A DNA stretch of 54,592 nt from Algoriphagus aquimarinus (GTDB lineage: Bacteria; Bacteroidota; Bacteroidia; Cytophagales; Cyclobacteriaceae), in NCBI RefSeq assembly GCF_900112005.1, contig NZ_FOKK01000026.1:1-54592 (forward strand), read 5' to 3'. The position numbers were made by a program, and so were the translations under genes. Below are positions 7,761 through 16,444 of the stretch, piece after piece; position 1 is the stretch's first letter, and each line of letters opens with the position of its first letter. Below the pieces are notes generated by a model. That model had not been told where the DNA came from, searched no databases, and saw nothing but the letters and a program-made list of their open reading frames with translations.

Positions 7761-7787
7761 ACAATCCGCAAAAGGATTGTGTTTTTA
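7761..7787 (+). terminator. terminator between the WbqC-like gene and clpC
   Basis: Inverted repeat ACAATCC / GGATTGT with a 6-base loop followed by a run of T, starting at the WbqC-like stop codon. It separates the three-gene operon from clpC. Confidence 0.7.
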
Positions 7788-7841
7788 AAACAAATTCGGT
7801 AACATACGTACAGGATTATTAAACAATCAGATAGGAATTCA

Positions 7842-10367
7842 ATGGAAGCAAAATTTTCGAACAGAGTCAAAGAGGTGATCTCTCTTAGCCGCGAAGAAGC
7901 TCTTCGCCTGGGACATGATTACATTGGCACAGAGCACCTCTTGCTAGGGATGATTCGCGAAGGAGAAGGTGTTGCTGTTTCCATTCTTAAGAAATTGGGA
8001 GTGCCAATGGACGAGTTGCGCAATGCGATAGAACGCGCTGTAAAAGGCACTGCAAATCACAACGTAAAGAATATGGCAAATATCCCTCTGACTAGACAGT
8101 CAGAGAAGGTGTTGAAAATCACTTATTTGGAGGCTAAAATCTTCAAAAGTCAATTGATTGGTACGGAGCATTTGCTGCTGTCCATCTTGAGAGACGAAGA
8201 CAATATTGCCACTCAGATACTTAACAAATTTGAAATCAATTACGATTCTGTAAAAGAGATGCTTGAAATGTCATCCGATTCTCCTCCTCGCTCCAAAGCT
8301 GAGGCTGAAGATGGAGATGATGACGGCTCCAAGCTATTCGGATCTACAGGAAGTGGTTCTGGTGCTTCTAAGCCTGGTGCTGAGAAGTCAAGAACTCCGG
8401 TTTTGGATAATTTCGGTCGGGATTTGACTAAAATGGCTGAGGACGATAAGCTTGATCCGATCATTGGTCGTGAGAAGGAAATCGAACGTGTGGCACAAAT
8501 TCTATCCAGACGAAAGAAAAACAATCCGATTTTGATCGGTGAACCAGGTGTAGGTAAGACAGCTATCGCCGAAGGTTTAGCACTTAGAATTATTCAGAAG
8601 AAGGTTTCTCGCGTGCTTTTCAATAAGCGCGTGGTCACGTTAGATCTTGCATCGCTAGTAGCTGGGACCAAATATAGAGGTCAGTTTGAAGAGAGAATGA
8701 AGGCTGTGATGAACGAGCTGGAGAAATCTCCAAACGTGATACTTTTCATCGATGAGCTGCATACCATTGTTGGGGCAGGTGGAGCTTCAGGTTCCTTGGA
8801 TGCATCTAATATGTTCAAACCAGCTTTGGCACGTGGAGAAATCCAATGTATCGGAGCTACTACGCTAGATGAGTATCGTCAGTACATTGAGAAGGATGGA
8901 GCTTTGGCACGTCGTTTTCAAATGGTGATGGTGGATGCCACTACTCCAGAGGAGACAGTGCAGATCCTGAACAACATCAAGGATAAGTACGAAGATCACC
9001 ACAATGTAAATTATACAGATGAGGCTATCATCGCTTGTGTGAAGCTTTCCGATAGATATATTTCGGATAGATTTCTTCCTGATAAAGCGATAGATATTTT
9101 GGATGAGGCAGGAGCCAGAGTCCATATCAATAATATTCATGTGCCGGAGGAAATCCTGAAACTTGAGGGTGAGGTAGAAGACATCAAATCTGAGAAAAAC
9201 CGTGTGGTGAAATCTCAGAAGTATGAGGAAGCCGCTCAGCTCAGAGACAAGGAGAAAAAATTGCTTGAGCAACTTGAAGTAGCCAAAAACAAGTGGGAAG
9301 AAGAAAGTAAGTCTAAAAGATTTACCGTAGATGAAGAGCACGTAGCAGAAGTGATTGCTATGATGACTGGAATTCCTGCTAAGAGAGTAGCTCAGAAAGA
9401 GGGCGCAAAGCTTTTGAATATGGGCTTGGATCTTTCTGGTAAAGTAATTGGTCAGGATGAAGCGATTAAGAAGCTTACAAAGGCAATTCAGAGAACGAGA
9501 GTTGGATTGAAAGACCCTAAAAAGCCTATTGGTTCCTTTATTTTCCTAGGACCTACGGGTGTTGGTAAAACGGAGTTGGCCAAAATGCTGGCGACTTATC
9601 TTTTCGACAAAGACGATTCCTTGATCAGAATAGACATGTCTGAGTATATGGAGAAATTCTCTGTATCCAGATTGGTAGGAGCACCTCCAGGCTATGTGGG
9701 CTATGAAGAAGGTGGACAGCTGACTGAGAAAGTCAGAAGAAAGCCTTATTCTGTAGTCTTACTTGACGAGATCGAAAAAGCTCACCCAGATGTATTTAAT
9801 ATCCTTTTACAGGTATTGGATGATGGTGTCCTGACAGATGGTTTGGGTAGAAAAGTAGATTTTAGAAATACGATCATCATCATGACTTCGAATATTGGAG
9901 TTCGTGACTTGAAAGATTTTGGTGCAGGAATTGGCTTTGCCAGTCAGACCAAATCTGATAATATGGATGAAGTGATGAAGTCAACAATTCAGTCTGCTTT
10001 GAAAAAGGCATTTAGCCCAGAATTCTTGAATAGATTGGATGATGTGGTTGTATTCAACTCACTGACCAGAGAGCATATCTATAAAATTATTGATATCAGC
10101 TTAGGTAAGTTGTTTGCAAGAATCACGGATCTAGGATACAAGATCGAGTTAACTGAGAAAGCGAAGGAATTCTTGGCTGAAAAAGGTTACGATCAGCAGT
10201 ATGGCGCAAGACCTCTAAACAGAGCTATCCAGAAATACTTGGAAGATGCGATTGCTGAGGAGATTTTGAAAGGTGACCTATCCGAAGGAGACGTGATCAC
10301 CGCTGATTATCTAGGTGAAGGTACAGAGTTGACCATCGCCGTGAAGAAGAAAGAAAAAGCTGATTAA
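7842..10367 (+). CDS. clpC: ATP-dependent Clp protease ATPase subunit ClpC
   Basis: An HSP100 unfoldase of 841 residues that feeds substrates to ClpP. Domains in order: two Clp-N repeats (about 1-145), an acidic and Ser/Gly-rich linker (about 150-180), AAA+ 1 with Walker A GEPGVGKT from G233, a UVR-type middle region (EEAAQLRDKEKKLLEQL, about 465-485), AAA+ 2 with Walker A GPTGVGKT from G570, and the sensor-2 GARPL motif. An IGF tripeptide (GAGIGFASQ) sits where ClpP-binding loops lie, which supports a proteolytic partner rather than ClpB-like disaggregation. The short middle domain also separates it from ClpB. It is monocistronic with its own terminator. Confidence 0.97.
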   Translation: MEAKFSNRVKEVISLSREEALRLGHDYIGTEHLLLGMIREGEGVAVSILKKLGVPMDELRNAIERAVKGTANHNVKNMANIPLTRQSEKVLKITYLEAKIFKSQLIGTEHLLLSILRDEDNIATQILNKFEINYDSVKEMLEMSSDSPPRSKAEAEDGDDDGSKLFGSTGSGSGASKPGAEKSRTPVLDNFGRDLTKMAEDDKLDPIIGREKEIERVAQILSRRKKNNPILIGEPGVGKTAIAEGLALRIIQKKVSRVLFNKRVVTLDLASLVAGTKYRGQFEERMKAVMNELEKSPNVILFIDELHTIVGAGGASGSLDASNMFKPALARGEIQCIGATTLDEYRQYIEKDGALARRFQMVMVDATTPEETVQILNNIKDKYEDHHNVNYTDEAIIACVKLSDRYISDRFLPDKAIDILDEAGARVHINNIHVPEEILKLEGEVEDIKSEKNRVVKSQKYEEAAQLRDKEKKLLEQLEVAKNKWEEESKSKRFTVDEEHVAEVIAMMTGIPAKRVAQKEGAKLLNMGLDLSGKVIGQDEAIKKLTKAIQRTRVGLKDPKKPIGSFIFLGPTGVGKTELAKMLATYLFDKDDSLIRIDMSEYMEKFSVSRLVGAPPGYVGYEEGGQLTEKVRRKPYSVVLLDEIEKAHPDVFNILLQVLDDGVLTDGLGRKVDFRNTIIIMTSNIGVRDLKDFGAGIGFASQTKSDNMDEVMKSTIQSALKKAFSPEFLNRLDDVVVFNSLTREHIYKIIDISLGKLFARITDLGYKIELTEKAKEFLAEKGYDQQYGARPLNRAIQKYLEDAIAEEILKGDLSEGDVITADYLGEGTELTIAVKKKEKAD

Positions 10368-10390
10368 TACTTAGCTGCATTAATAAACAG

Positions 10391-10424
10391 AAAGCCCCGA
10401 ATGATGAATTCGGGGCTTTTTTGT
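10391..10424 (+). terminator. clpC terminator
   Basis: Strong hairpin AAAGCCCCGAAT / ATTCGGGGCTTT with a 4-5 base loop and a T run, 24 bases after the clpC stop. Confidence 0.9.
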
Positions 10425-10476
10425 AGGTTAATATATATGCTCTTCGTAGGGATGAGAGATTCCTTTTTTTAGGAAA

Positions 10477-10764
10477 TCAAAGAGTCAAAATGAAAAATAG
10501 TAATCCTACTCCAAGGACCAATATCATTTTTTTAGCTTTCTCTTTGATTTCAGGAGCTAATTTCCGCTTACGGATTACAAGAACCGCCAGGCTTAAGCCT
10601 ACGAGTTGCAAAGCAAACCCTACGCCATTCAGCGGCCCCATTGGCGCAGCTACTACTTGGAAATAAGTGTTTAAAAGCGAAAGTGTACAAAGCACAATAC
10701 CTGTGATTCCAAATAAAAAGGAACGTTGTAAAAGTGTTTTATCTGAATGGTCAGTCCATTTCAT
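10477..10764 (-). CDS. small integral membrane protein, unknown
   Basis: A 95-residue protein with three predicted membrane helices (about 15-35, 45-63 and 78-95) separated by a basic loop (RKRKLAPEIKEKAKK). It resembles small uncharacterised membrane proteins common in Bacteroidota; no function is evident. A TATCTTTG promoter box lies about 120 bases upstream, and a 31-codon ORF ends with a stop overlapping this start codon (ATGA), so translation may be coupled. It is flanked by clpC (convergent) and by the PolX-like gene on the same strand. Confidence 0.75.
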   Translation of the reverse strand: MKWTDHSDKTLLQRSFLFGITGIVLCTLSLLNTYFQVVAAPMGPLNGVGFALQLVGLSLAVLVIRKRKLAPEIKEKAKKMILVLGVGLLFFILTL

Positions 10765-10856
10765 CTGTTTGTAATTGGTTTGTTAACGGCTCGATGGAAT
10801 CTCGCATGTATATTAATCATCCCAGTTGGTGATCCCTGAGTCATGCACGATTTCAT
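10761..10856 (-). CDS. possible 31-residue leader ORF, ATGA-coupled
   Basis: An ORF beginning MKSCMTQGSPTG and ending NKPITNR stops at TGA, which overlaps the ATG of the downstream membrane-protein gene. Both start codons sit in the same context (AAACAGATGAAAT), as if the initiation region had been duplicated. It lies between the predicted promoter (10882-10908) and the gene. No homologue is recognised, and coding potential cannot be tested on such a short ORF. Confidence 0.3.
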   Translation of the reverse strand: MKSCMTQGSPTGMINIHARFHRAVNKPITNR

Positions 10857-10881
10857 CTGTTTATATTCTTGATTGAGTGCG

Positions 10882-10908
10882 CAAAGATACAAGACTTCCT
10901 AGGTCCAA
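10882..10908 (-). promoter_or_regulatory. promoter for the small membrane protein
   Basis: On the minus strand TATCTTTG matches the TAnnTTTG -7 element, with a TTG 16 bases upstream, slightly shorter than the usual 19. The leader to the 95-residue gene would be about 110 bases and contains the 31-codon ORF. Confidence 0.45.
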
Positions 10909-10919
10909 TTGCACCTCCG

Positions 10920-12659
10920 TTATCCTTTTACTTTTTCCAGTCTTGTATTGAAGTATGTTCTTATTTCTTCTCCTGACATAGCATTGAGCGTCATTTCTTT
11001 AGTGAGCCCGCCTTTTCTTCCTACAAGCACACCATACTTCATATCAGCATAACCCTCCATCGCATGTGCATCTGGATTGATAGAGAGCATTACTCCTTGC
11101 TCCATGGCATAATGAACCCATCTCCAGTCCAGATCCAATCTCCAAGGATTTGCATTGATTTCTATCACGACGTTATTTGCAGCGCAGGCATCTATGATCG
11201 CTTTATGATCGATAGGGTATCCTTGGCGGCGAAGAAGTAATCTTCCCGTAGGATGACCCAAAATAGTGGTGTAAGGATTCTCAATCGCCGTGATTAATCG
11301 GGTCGTGGCTCGCTTGATGTCCATATTTAGTATGGAGTGAACAGAAGCGACGATAAAGTCAAAACTCGCCAACACATCATCTGCGTAATCCAGTTTTCCA
11401 TCATTAAGAATATCGCTTTCTATTCCCTTGAAAATCCGGAAAGGAGCCAATTCTTTATTTAATGTATCGATTTCCTGATGTTGTTTTAGAATCTGGTCTT
11501 CCGTCAATCCTCCAGCGTAAAAAGCTGTTTTGCTATGATCGGAAATACCCAAGTATTCATAACCGAGCTCCTTGCAATACTCTGCCATTTGTCTCAAGCT
11601 ATGTTTACCATCACTGTAGGTGGAGTGATTATGTAAGATTCCTCTCAGGTCTTTTTCCGTTAGTAATTCAGGTATTTTGTTCTCTTTGGCCAGCTCTACT
11701 TCTCCAAAACCTTCACGCATTTCTGTAGGGATAAATTGGAGATTGTTGATGCTGAAAAACTCCTCTTCACTGGAGAAATCTTTCTTTTGTAGTTTTTTGG
11801 CAATGCTTTCCTTCTCATCCACCATAGCTTCCAGATGTAGAGGTGAGGCGATTAGAGAAAGTTTCTTCCAAAGGAAATCCTCCTTAGCACAAAAGTGAAT
11901 ACTCACTCGAAGGTCGATCTCTTTGAGTTTACCTCTCAGCGTTCTTGGGCCAGATTCCAGCAAAATCCACTCGATGGAATCCATTGCTTTGATATTGGAT
12001 TTCACGGCAGTTAACTCATCAGAAGCGATTAGAAACTCAGCTTCGGTGATGATTTCCAGTTGTCTAGCAAAATCACCTACAACTGTCAAGTCTGCATCTC
12101 CAGCCATTACTCGGAAAGTCTCTTTCAGTTGGGCTATCATTTCCTCGATATCTGCATAGAGCCATTTGCCAGAGTTGGACGCTTTGAACTCGAGATTCTC
12201 AATTATCGTGTTCTGAGTTTTCTCTCCAAAACCCTTGATTTTGGCCACTTTTCCGGATTGACATGCTTCCATCAATTCATGCGTGGAGGTGATGCCAAGT
12301 TCTTCCCAAAGGGTTTTTACCTTCTTTGGCCCCAAGCCTTTAATTTGAAGAACTTCCAAAATTCCCTCAGGAGTTTTGGCTAATAACTCTTCGAGAAATG
12401 GGAATGTGTCTGTTTCCTTAAGTTGCTGAATCGCTTCTACCATACTCTTTCCCACGCTTTGCAAAGCTCCAAGTTCTGCCTCGCTCAGTCCCATGATGTC
12501 TTGATCTCCACGCTCTAGCGAAATCAATGCACTTTGGTAACTGCGGATTTTGAATGGGTTTTCGTCGTGAAGTTCCATCAGCTGAATGCTGAGCTTAATT
12601 TTTTTCAGAAGAGTCTTGTGATCCAAAATTTCTCGGGTTGAGTGAATGTATTCAGACAA
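10920..12659 (-). CDS. PolX-like protein: HhH, degenerate Pol X and PHP domains
   Basis: A 579-residue protein with the family X polymerase plus PHP layout. Residues 1-160 hold helical and helix-hairpin-helix DNA-binding repeats (IKGLGPKK, IKGFGEK). Residues 160-320 align with the Pol X palm, and residues 340-579 form a PHP phosphoesterase with intact metal ligands (HNH 343-345, D350, SDH, GIESD, VHS, GHP, PDAH). In the palm the usual GSxRR is GDFAR (195-199) and the catalytic DxD is EAE (206-208); only the third aspartate (D249) remains. The likely activity is therefore PHP 3'-5' exonuclease or AP-site processing rather than polymerisation. Bacterial PolX acts in base excision repair. Confidence 0.88.
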   Translation of the reverse strand: MSEYIHSTREILDHKTLLKKIKLSIQLMELHDENPFKIRSYQSALISLERGDQDIMGLSEAELGALQSVGKSMVEAIQQLKETDTFPFLEELLAKTPEGILEVLQIKGLGPKKVKTLWEELGITSTHELMEACQSGKVAKIKGFGEKTQNTIIENLEFKASNSGKWLYADIEEMIAQLKETFRVMAGDADLTVVGDFARQLEIITEAEFLIASDELTAVKSNIKAMDSIEWILLESGPRTLRGKLKEIDLRVSIHFCAKEDFLWKKLSLIASPLHLEAMVDEKESIAKKLQKKDFSSEEEFFSINNLQFIPTEMREGFGEVELAKENKIPELLTEKDLRGILHNHSTYSDGKHSLRQMAEYCKELGYEYLGISDHSKTAFYAGGLTEDQILKQHQEIDTLNKELAPFRIFKGIESDILNDGKLDYADDVLASFDFIVASVHSILNMDIKRATTRLITAIENPYTTILGHPTGRLLLRRQGYPIDHKAIIDACAANNVVIEINANPWRLDLDWRWVHYAMEQGVMLSINPDAHAMEGYADMKYGVLVGRKGGLTKEMTLNAMSGEEIRTYFNTRLEKVKG

Positions 12660-12852
12660 ATGTCTTGAAATAATGTTTCAATTTAAGGGGCTATGCCTTA
12701 ACTTAAAATTGAAATTTGATTTTCCATGAGCTTAGTATTGCAAAGCACTGGAATGGAGTAGTATTCATTCTCATTTCTTACGTTATTGAAACGAGAATGT
12801 ATTTGCCTTTATCAAATCAATGCGTTTTTAACTCTTAACCAATACCGAAAGC

Positions 12853-13251
12853 ATGAAGTACTGGATGGTCAAATCTGAGCCAGGATCGTATTCCTGGGAT
12901 GATTTCGTTGCGAAAAAAGAAGATGTTTGGGATGGTGTGAGAAATTATCAGGCTCGGAACTTTCTTCGGGAAATGCAGTTGGGTGACTTGGTGTATTTTT
13001 ATCATAGTGGTAAGGAAAAAGCAATTGTTGGAATCGCCGAAGTAAGCCAGGAACAGTTTCCTGATCCAACGGATGCAGCCTGGGTGGCCGTGAAATTGAA
13101 AGTGAAAAGCCAGCTGAAACGGCCGGTTTCATTAGTTTCAATTAAAGCTGAGGATAGACTTTCTGACTTGCCTATGCTGAAGCAGTCCAGGTTATCAGTT
13201 TTGCCAGTCGGGAAAGAAGAGTTTGACTTACTTCTTAAAATGGGTTCATGA
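12853..13251 (+). CDS. EVE-domain protein
   Basis: A 132-residue protein that is one EVE domain, a PUA-like fold. MKYWMVKSEPGSYSWDDF at the N-terminus, VWDGVRNYQARNFLR and LGDLVYFYHS are the classic motifs shared with human THYN1 and bacterial homologues. EVE domains bind modified bases in DNA or RNA; the physiological target here is unknown. The gene is divergent from the PolX-like repair gene, and its stop overlaps the next gene by 4 bases (ATGA), so the two are translationally coupled. Confidence 0.95.
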   Translation: MKYWMVKSEPGSYSWDDFVAKKEDVWDGVRNYQARNFLREMQLGDLVYFYHSGKEKAIVGIAEVSQEQFPDPTDAAWVAVKLKVKSQLKRPVSLVSIKAEDRLSDLPMLKQSRLSVLPVGKEEFDLLLKMGS

Positions 13252-14870
13252 AAAAATCACTCCTTATCTTTTTCCTCGTCATCCTCGGGCAGCAGACTTT
13301 TGCGCAGCTGAAATTCATTGAGCGCTATGAAGTAGCCTCTGAGATGAATGACCCCTTGTTTGAGATGATTGACTCGAAAGCAGGTTTGATATCTTTTCGG
13401 ACTATTCCAGAGAAAGGGCTGAATTTGCGAAAGAGATTTCAATATTTTATTTCAGATTCTTCCTTGAATTCCACCGAAGGAATAGTAGAGTTTCCTGTCA
13501 AAGAGGGTTATGATATGTTGGGTTATGATACTGAACTGGATCAGTTGTTTGTTCTTTTTACTAAGGGCTACGCGATGAATTCATCCAAGTACATCCTTCA
13601 GATGAATTTGAAGACCAAAAAAGGGTTAGAGTTTGTCGTTGATAATGTATTGGATATGGAGCTGGTAGAGTTTCTTGTTCAGGATCAAAAGGCTATTTTC
13701 ATGGGTACCTCTGATAGCAGACCAGTATTACAGATTCATGATTTGGTGTCAAAAAGTGTCCACACCTTGCAGGGGATATATGGAAATGATACGCAAATTC
13801 TTCAAATCCGTAAAATGCCTGAAACACATTCGCTGGAAGTAGTATTGAGTAGGAAGGGTTCCTATAGAAACCGTGATTTACTCATTAATACCTATGATAT
13901 GATCGGGAATGTAATTCAGGAAGTGAAAGTAGATCAGTTCGCAGATCCTGGACAGGAGATTATGGATGGGATTTTATTTTCTACCAGCAATTACCAGGAA
14001 GCCATGGTAGGTGCTTATGGCCTGGAACGTCGAAATTCCTACCAAGGCATGTACATCATGGATATTAATGAATTTGGAGAGTTTGACTTCAAATTATATA
14101 CACTCGAAGATTTTCCGAATTTTTATAATTACCTCAATGAAAAACAGAAAGGTAAGAGAGATGCTGAAGTACAGAGGGAACTAGAAAGGAGGCGAATTCC
14201 GGGAATTAATAGTCTTTATTCTATTCGAGATATACGACAAACCCCAAATGCTTACTTCATTTATTTTGATCAGTTTACGGTGACTAGTAGTAGATCTGGA
14301 TTTCAAAATGGAATGTATTCACCTACAGGTGGTTACCGATACGATCGATGGAGTAGAATGGGAACCACCATTTTTAATGATCCATATTTAGCGAGTAGAT
14401 TTCCTATGTCCAGTAATTATCAGACGGTTCCTGAATACAGATATATTTCTGCTCATTTTGTAAAAGTAGCAAAGACTGGTCAGGTGCTTTGGGACAATGC
14501 GACTTCATACAATGAAATGGTTACCACCTACCCAGAAGCATTTGGCGAAGTAGCCGTGGTGGGAGAGGATTTGTATCACATGTTTGTAGAGGATAAGCTT
14601 ATGAAATTGAGCTTTTTCAGAAATGGAGAAAAGATCTTTGAAAATCAAGAGTTTGAATTGGCTCTAATAGATGAAAATGAGCGTATTCGAGACACAAATC
14701 TGGAGAGTTTACGCTTGATACATTGGTACGATAAATACTACCTACTTTCCGGCACACAGCGTATCCGATACATCAATGAGTCGGGCGGTGATCAAGTCCG
14801 AGAGGTTTACTTTCTCACCAAAATCGTGGTTGATGGGGATTTGTATCAGCCAGAACAACTCCCGGACTAG
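13248..14870 (+). CDS. secreted/periplasmic protein of unknown function
   Basis: A 540-residue protein with a clear signal peptide (MKKSLLIFFLVILGQQTFAQ, cleavage after residue 20). The remainder is rich in aromatic residues and beta strands with repeated short strand-turn units, which could form a propeller-like fold, but I cannot assign a family. A basic linker (KQKGKRDAEVQRELERRR) lies near residue 300. The start overlaps the EVE gene stop by 4 bases. pyrR follows 34 bases after its stop, so it may share transcription with the pyrimidine genes. Confidence 0.75.
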   Translation: MKKSLLIFFLVILGQQTFAQLKFIERYEVASEMNDPLFEMIDSKAGLISFRTIPEKGLNLRKRFQYFISDSSLNSTEGIVEFPVKEGYDMLGYDTELDQLFVLFTKGYAMNSSKYILQMNLKTKKGLEFVVDNVLDMELVEFLVQDQKAIFMGTSDSRPVLQIHDLVSKSVHTLQGIYGNDTQILQIRKMPETHSLEVVLSRKGSYRNRDLLINTYDMIGNVIQEVKVDQFADPGQEIMDGILFSTSNYQEAMVGAYGLERRNSYQGMYIMDINEFGEFDFKLYTLEDFPNFYNYLNEKQKGKRDAEVQRELERRRIPGINSLYSIRDIRQTPNAYFIYFDQFTVTSSRSGFQNGMYSPTGGYRYDRWSRMGTTIFNDPYLASRFPMSSNYQTVPEYRYISAHFVKVAKTGQVLWDNATSYNEMVTTYPEAFGEVAVVGEDLYHMFVEDKLMKLSFFRNGEKIFENQEFELALIDENERIRDTNLESLRLIHWYDKYYLLSGTQRIRYINESGGDQVREVYFLTKIVVDGDLYQPEQLPD

Positions 14871-14904
14871 ATTTTATTTTTATATTTACCCGCAAATCTA
14901 CCCC

Positions 14905-15453
14905 ATGCAAAAAAGGCTTGTCTTAGACGAAGGACAGATTGAGATCATACTCAGACGCTTCTGTCATCAACTGATCGAAAATCACGATGATTTTGACAAT
15001 ACCGTACTTCTGGGTTTGCAGCCTAGGGGTCCGATCTTGTTAGATAAAATCGTAAAGCTTCTAGAAGAAATTTCTGGAGTGAAAGTTCCTTCGGGATATC
15101 TCGATGCTACATTTCACCGAGATGATTTCCGTAGGAGAGATTTTCCCCTCAAAGCAAACGAAACCAAAATCAACTTTCTCGTAGAAGGCAAAAAAGTCAT
15201 CCTTGTAGATGATGTGCTGTACAAAGGCAGATCAGTTCGTGCAGCAATGGATGCGATGATTGCTTTCGGCAGACCGCAGAAAGTGGAGCTTATGGTGCTA
15301 GTAGACCGCAAGCTTACCCGGGATTATCCCATCATGCCAGATTATTATGGCATTCGCGTTCATACCTTGGAAAGCCAATATGTCCTTGTGGAATGGGCAG
15401 AGAAGGGGAGTGAAAAAGACGCAATTTGGATCACAGAGAAAGATAAAGCTTAA
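14905..15453 (+). CDS. pyrR: PyrR bifunctional regulator / uracil phosphoribosyltransferase
   Basis: A 182-residue type I phosphoribosyltransferase. The PRPP loop VILVDDVLYKGRSVRAAMDA (about 103-121), LGLQPRGP and the YLDATFHRDDFRRRD segment are those of PyrR. In Firmicutes PyrR binds pyr leader RNA to cause attenuation and also has weak UPRT activity. The start is ATG 14905 (MQKRLVLDEGQ); the open frame extends 43 codons further upstream, but that part overlaps the previous gene and does not resemble the family. pyrB follows after 2 bases. No convincing attenuator is visible in the 34-base leader. Confidence 0.93.
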   Translation: MQKRLVLDEGQIEIILRRFCHQLIENHDDFDNTVLLGLQPRGPILLDKIVKLLEEISGVKVPSGYLDATFHRDDFRRRDFPLKANETKINFLVEGKKVILVDDVLYKGRSVRAAMDAMIAFGRPQKVELMVLVDRKLTRDYPIMPDYYGIRVHTLESQYVLVEWAEKGSEKDAIWITEKDKA

Positions 15454-15455
15454 CC

Positions 15456-16382
15456 ATGTCGCAACTCAGTACGAAACACTTACTTGGAATCAAAAACCTC
15501 ACGGAGGAAGATATCCAGCTTATTCTAGACACGGCGGCTAATTTCAAAGAGGTGATTAATCGCCCGATCAAAAAGGTGCCATCACTCCGTGATATCACGA
15601 TTGCCAATGTGTTTTTTGAAAATTCCACGAGGACCAGACTATCTTTTGAACTTGCTGAAAAGAGACTTTCTGCAGATGTAGTGAACTTCTCTTCGGCAAA
15701 TAGCTCGGTGAAAAAAGGAGAAACGCTCGTTGATACCGTGAATAATATTCTTTCCATGAAAGTGGATATGGTGGTGATGAGGCATTCTAGTCCTGGAGCA
15801 CCTCATTTTCTTTCTCGAAATGTAAATGCAAACATTGTCAATGCTGGAGATGGGACACATGAGCACCCTACTCAGGCTTTGCTCGATGCTTTCTCTATCA
15901 AGGAAAAATTAGGAGATGTAGCGGGAAAAAAGGTCGCCATCATCGGTGATATCCTACATTCGAGAGTAGCACTTTCTAATATTTTTTGTCTGCAAAAGCT
16001 TGGTGCAGAAGTGATGGTCTGTGGACCGATTACATTGCTGCCGAAATACATTGCCAGTCTTGGCGTGAAAGTAGAATTGGATGTGAAAAAGGCGCTGCAA
16101 TGGTGTGATGTCGCTAACGTCCTGAGAATTCAGCTGGAAAGACAGCAGATCAAATATTTCCCAAGTTTGCGCGAATATTCACTTTATTACGGCATCAATA
16201 AAAAACTATTGAGTCAGTTGGATAAAGAAATCGTAATCATGCATCCAGGACCGATCAACCGCGGCGTGGAATTGAGTTCAGATGTGGCGGATTCAGAACA
16301 TTCTATTATCCTAGAGCAAGTGCAAAATGGAGTGGCTGTAAGAATGGCCGTACTCTATTTACTTGCAGGAACAAAAGGGTAA
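15456..16382 (+). CDS. pyrB: aspartate carbamoyltransferase catalytic subunit
   Basis: Catalyses carbamoyl phosphate + aspartate to N-carbamoylaspartate, the committed step of pyrimidine synthesis, in the cytoplasm. The 308-residue protein has the carbamoyl-phosphate loop FENSTRTR (about 54-61), the VNAGDGTHEHPTQALLD motif, the mobile-loop lysine region (SVKKGET) and HPGPINRGVE near the C-terminus. Length and motifs match the catalytic chain of class B/C enzymes without a pyrI gene next to it. It is coupled to pyrR with a 2-base gap. Confidence 0.97.
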   Translation: MSQLSTKHLLGIKNLTEEDIQLILDTAANFKEVINRPIKKVPSLRDITIANVFFENSTRTRLSFELAEKRLSADVVNFSSANSSVKKGETLVDTVNNILSMKVDMVVMRHSSPGAPHFLSRNVNANIVNAGDGTHEHPTQALLDAFSIKEKLGDVAGKKVAIIGDILHSRVALSNIFCLQKLGAEVMVCGPITLLPKYIASLGVKVELDVKKALQWCDVANVLRIQLERQQIKYFPSLREYSLYYGINKKLLSQLDKEIVIMHPGPINRGVELSSDVADSEHSIILEQVQNGVAVRMAVLYLLAGTKG

Positions 16383-16384
16383 TT

Positions 16385-16436
16385 AATTTGAAATTTCAGA
16401 TTTGAGATTTCAAATTTTTTGCATTAAATCTCAAAT
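16385..16436 (+). repeat. two overlapping alternative hairpins after pyrB
   Basis: AATTTGAAAT (16385) pairs with ATTTCAAATT (16407), followed by a T run, so it could be a weak terminator. The second arm overlaps ATTTGAGATT (16400), which can instead pair exactly with AATCTCAAAT (16427). The two hairpins exclude each other. The region is AT-rich and may simply be an intergenic repeat. Confidence 0.45.
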
Positions 16437-16444
16437 TCACTTTT

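Noticed and set aside
8865..9341. 158-codon open frame opposite clpC
   Set aside because: It is antisense to the conserved AAA+ region; composition (FFFLVLGY-rich) is typical of a reverse-frame shadow.
12660..12852. possible divergent promoters between the PolX-like and EVE genes
   Set aside because: No TAnnTTTG box was found on either strand; nearby TTTG strings lack the TA.
14893..14900. CAAATCTA, a TAGATTTG -7 box on the minus strand before pyrR
   Set aside because: It would drive antisense RNA into the secreted-protein gene, and there is no -33 element or minus-strand gene to support it.
14776..14904. 43-codon upstream extension of pyrR
   Set aside because: The extension overlaps the previous gene and does not resemble PyrR; ATG 14905 gives the usual family length.
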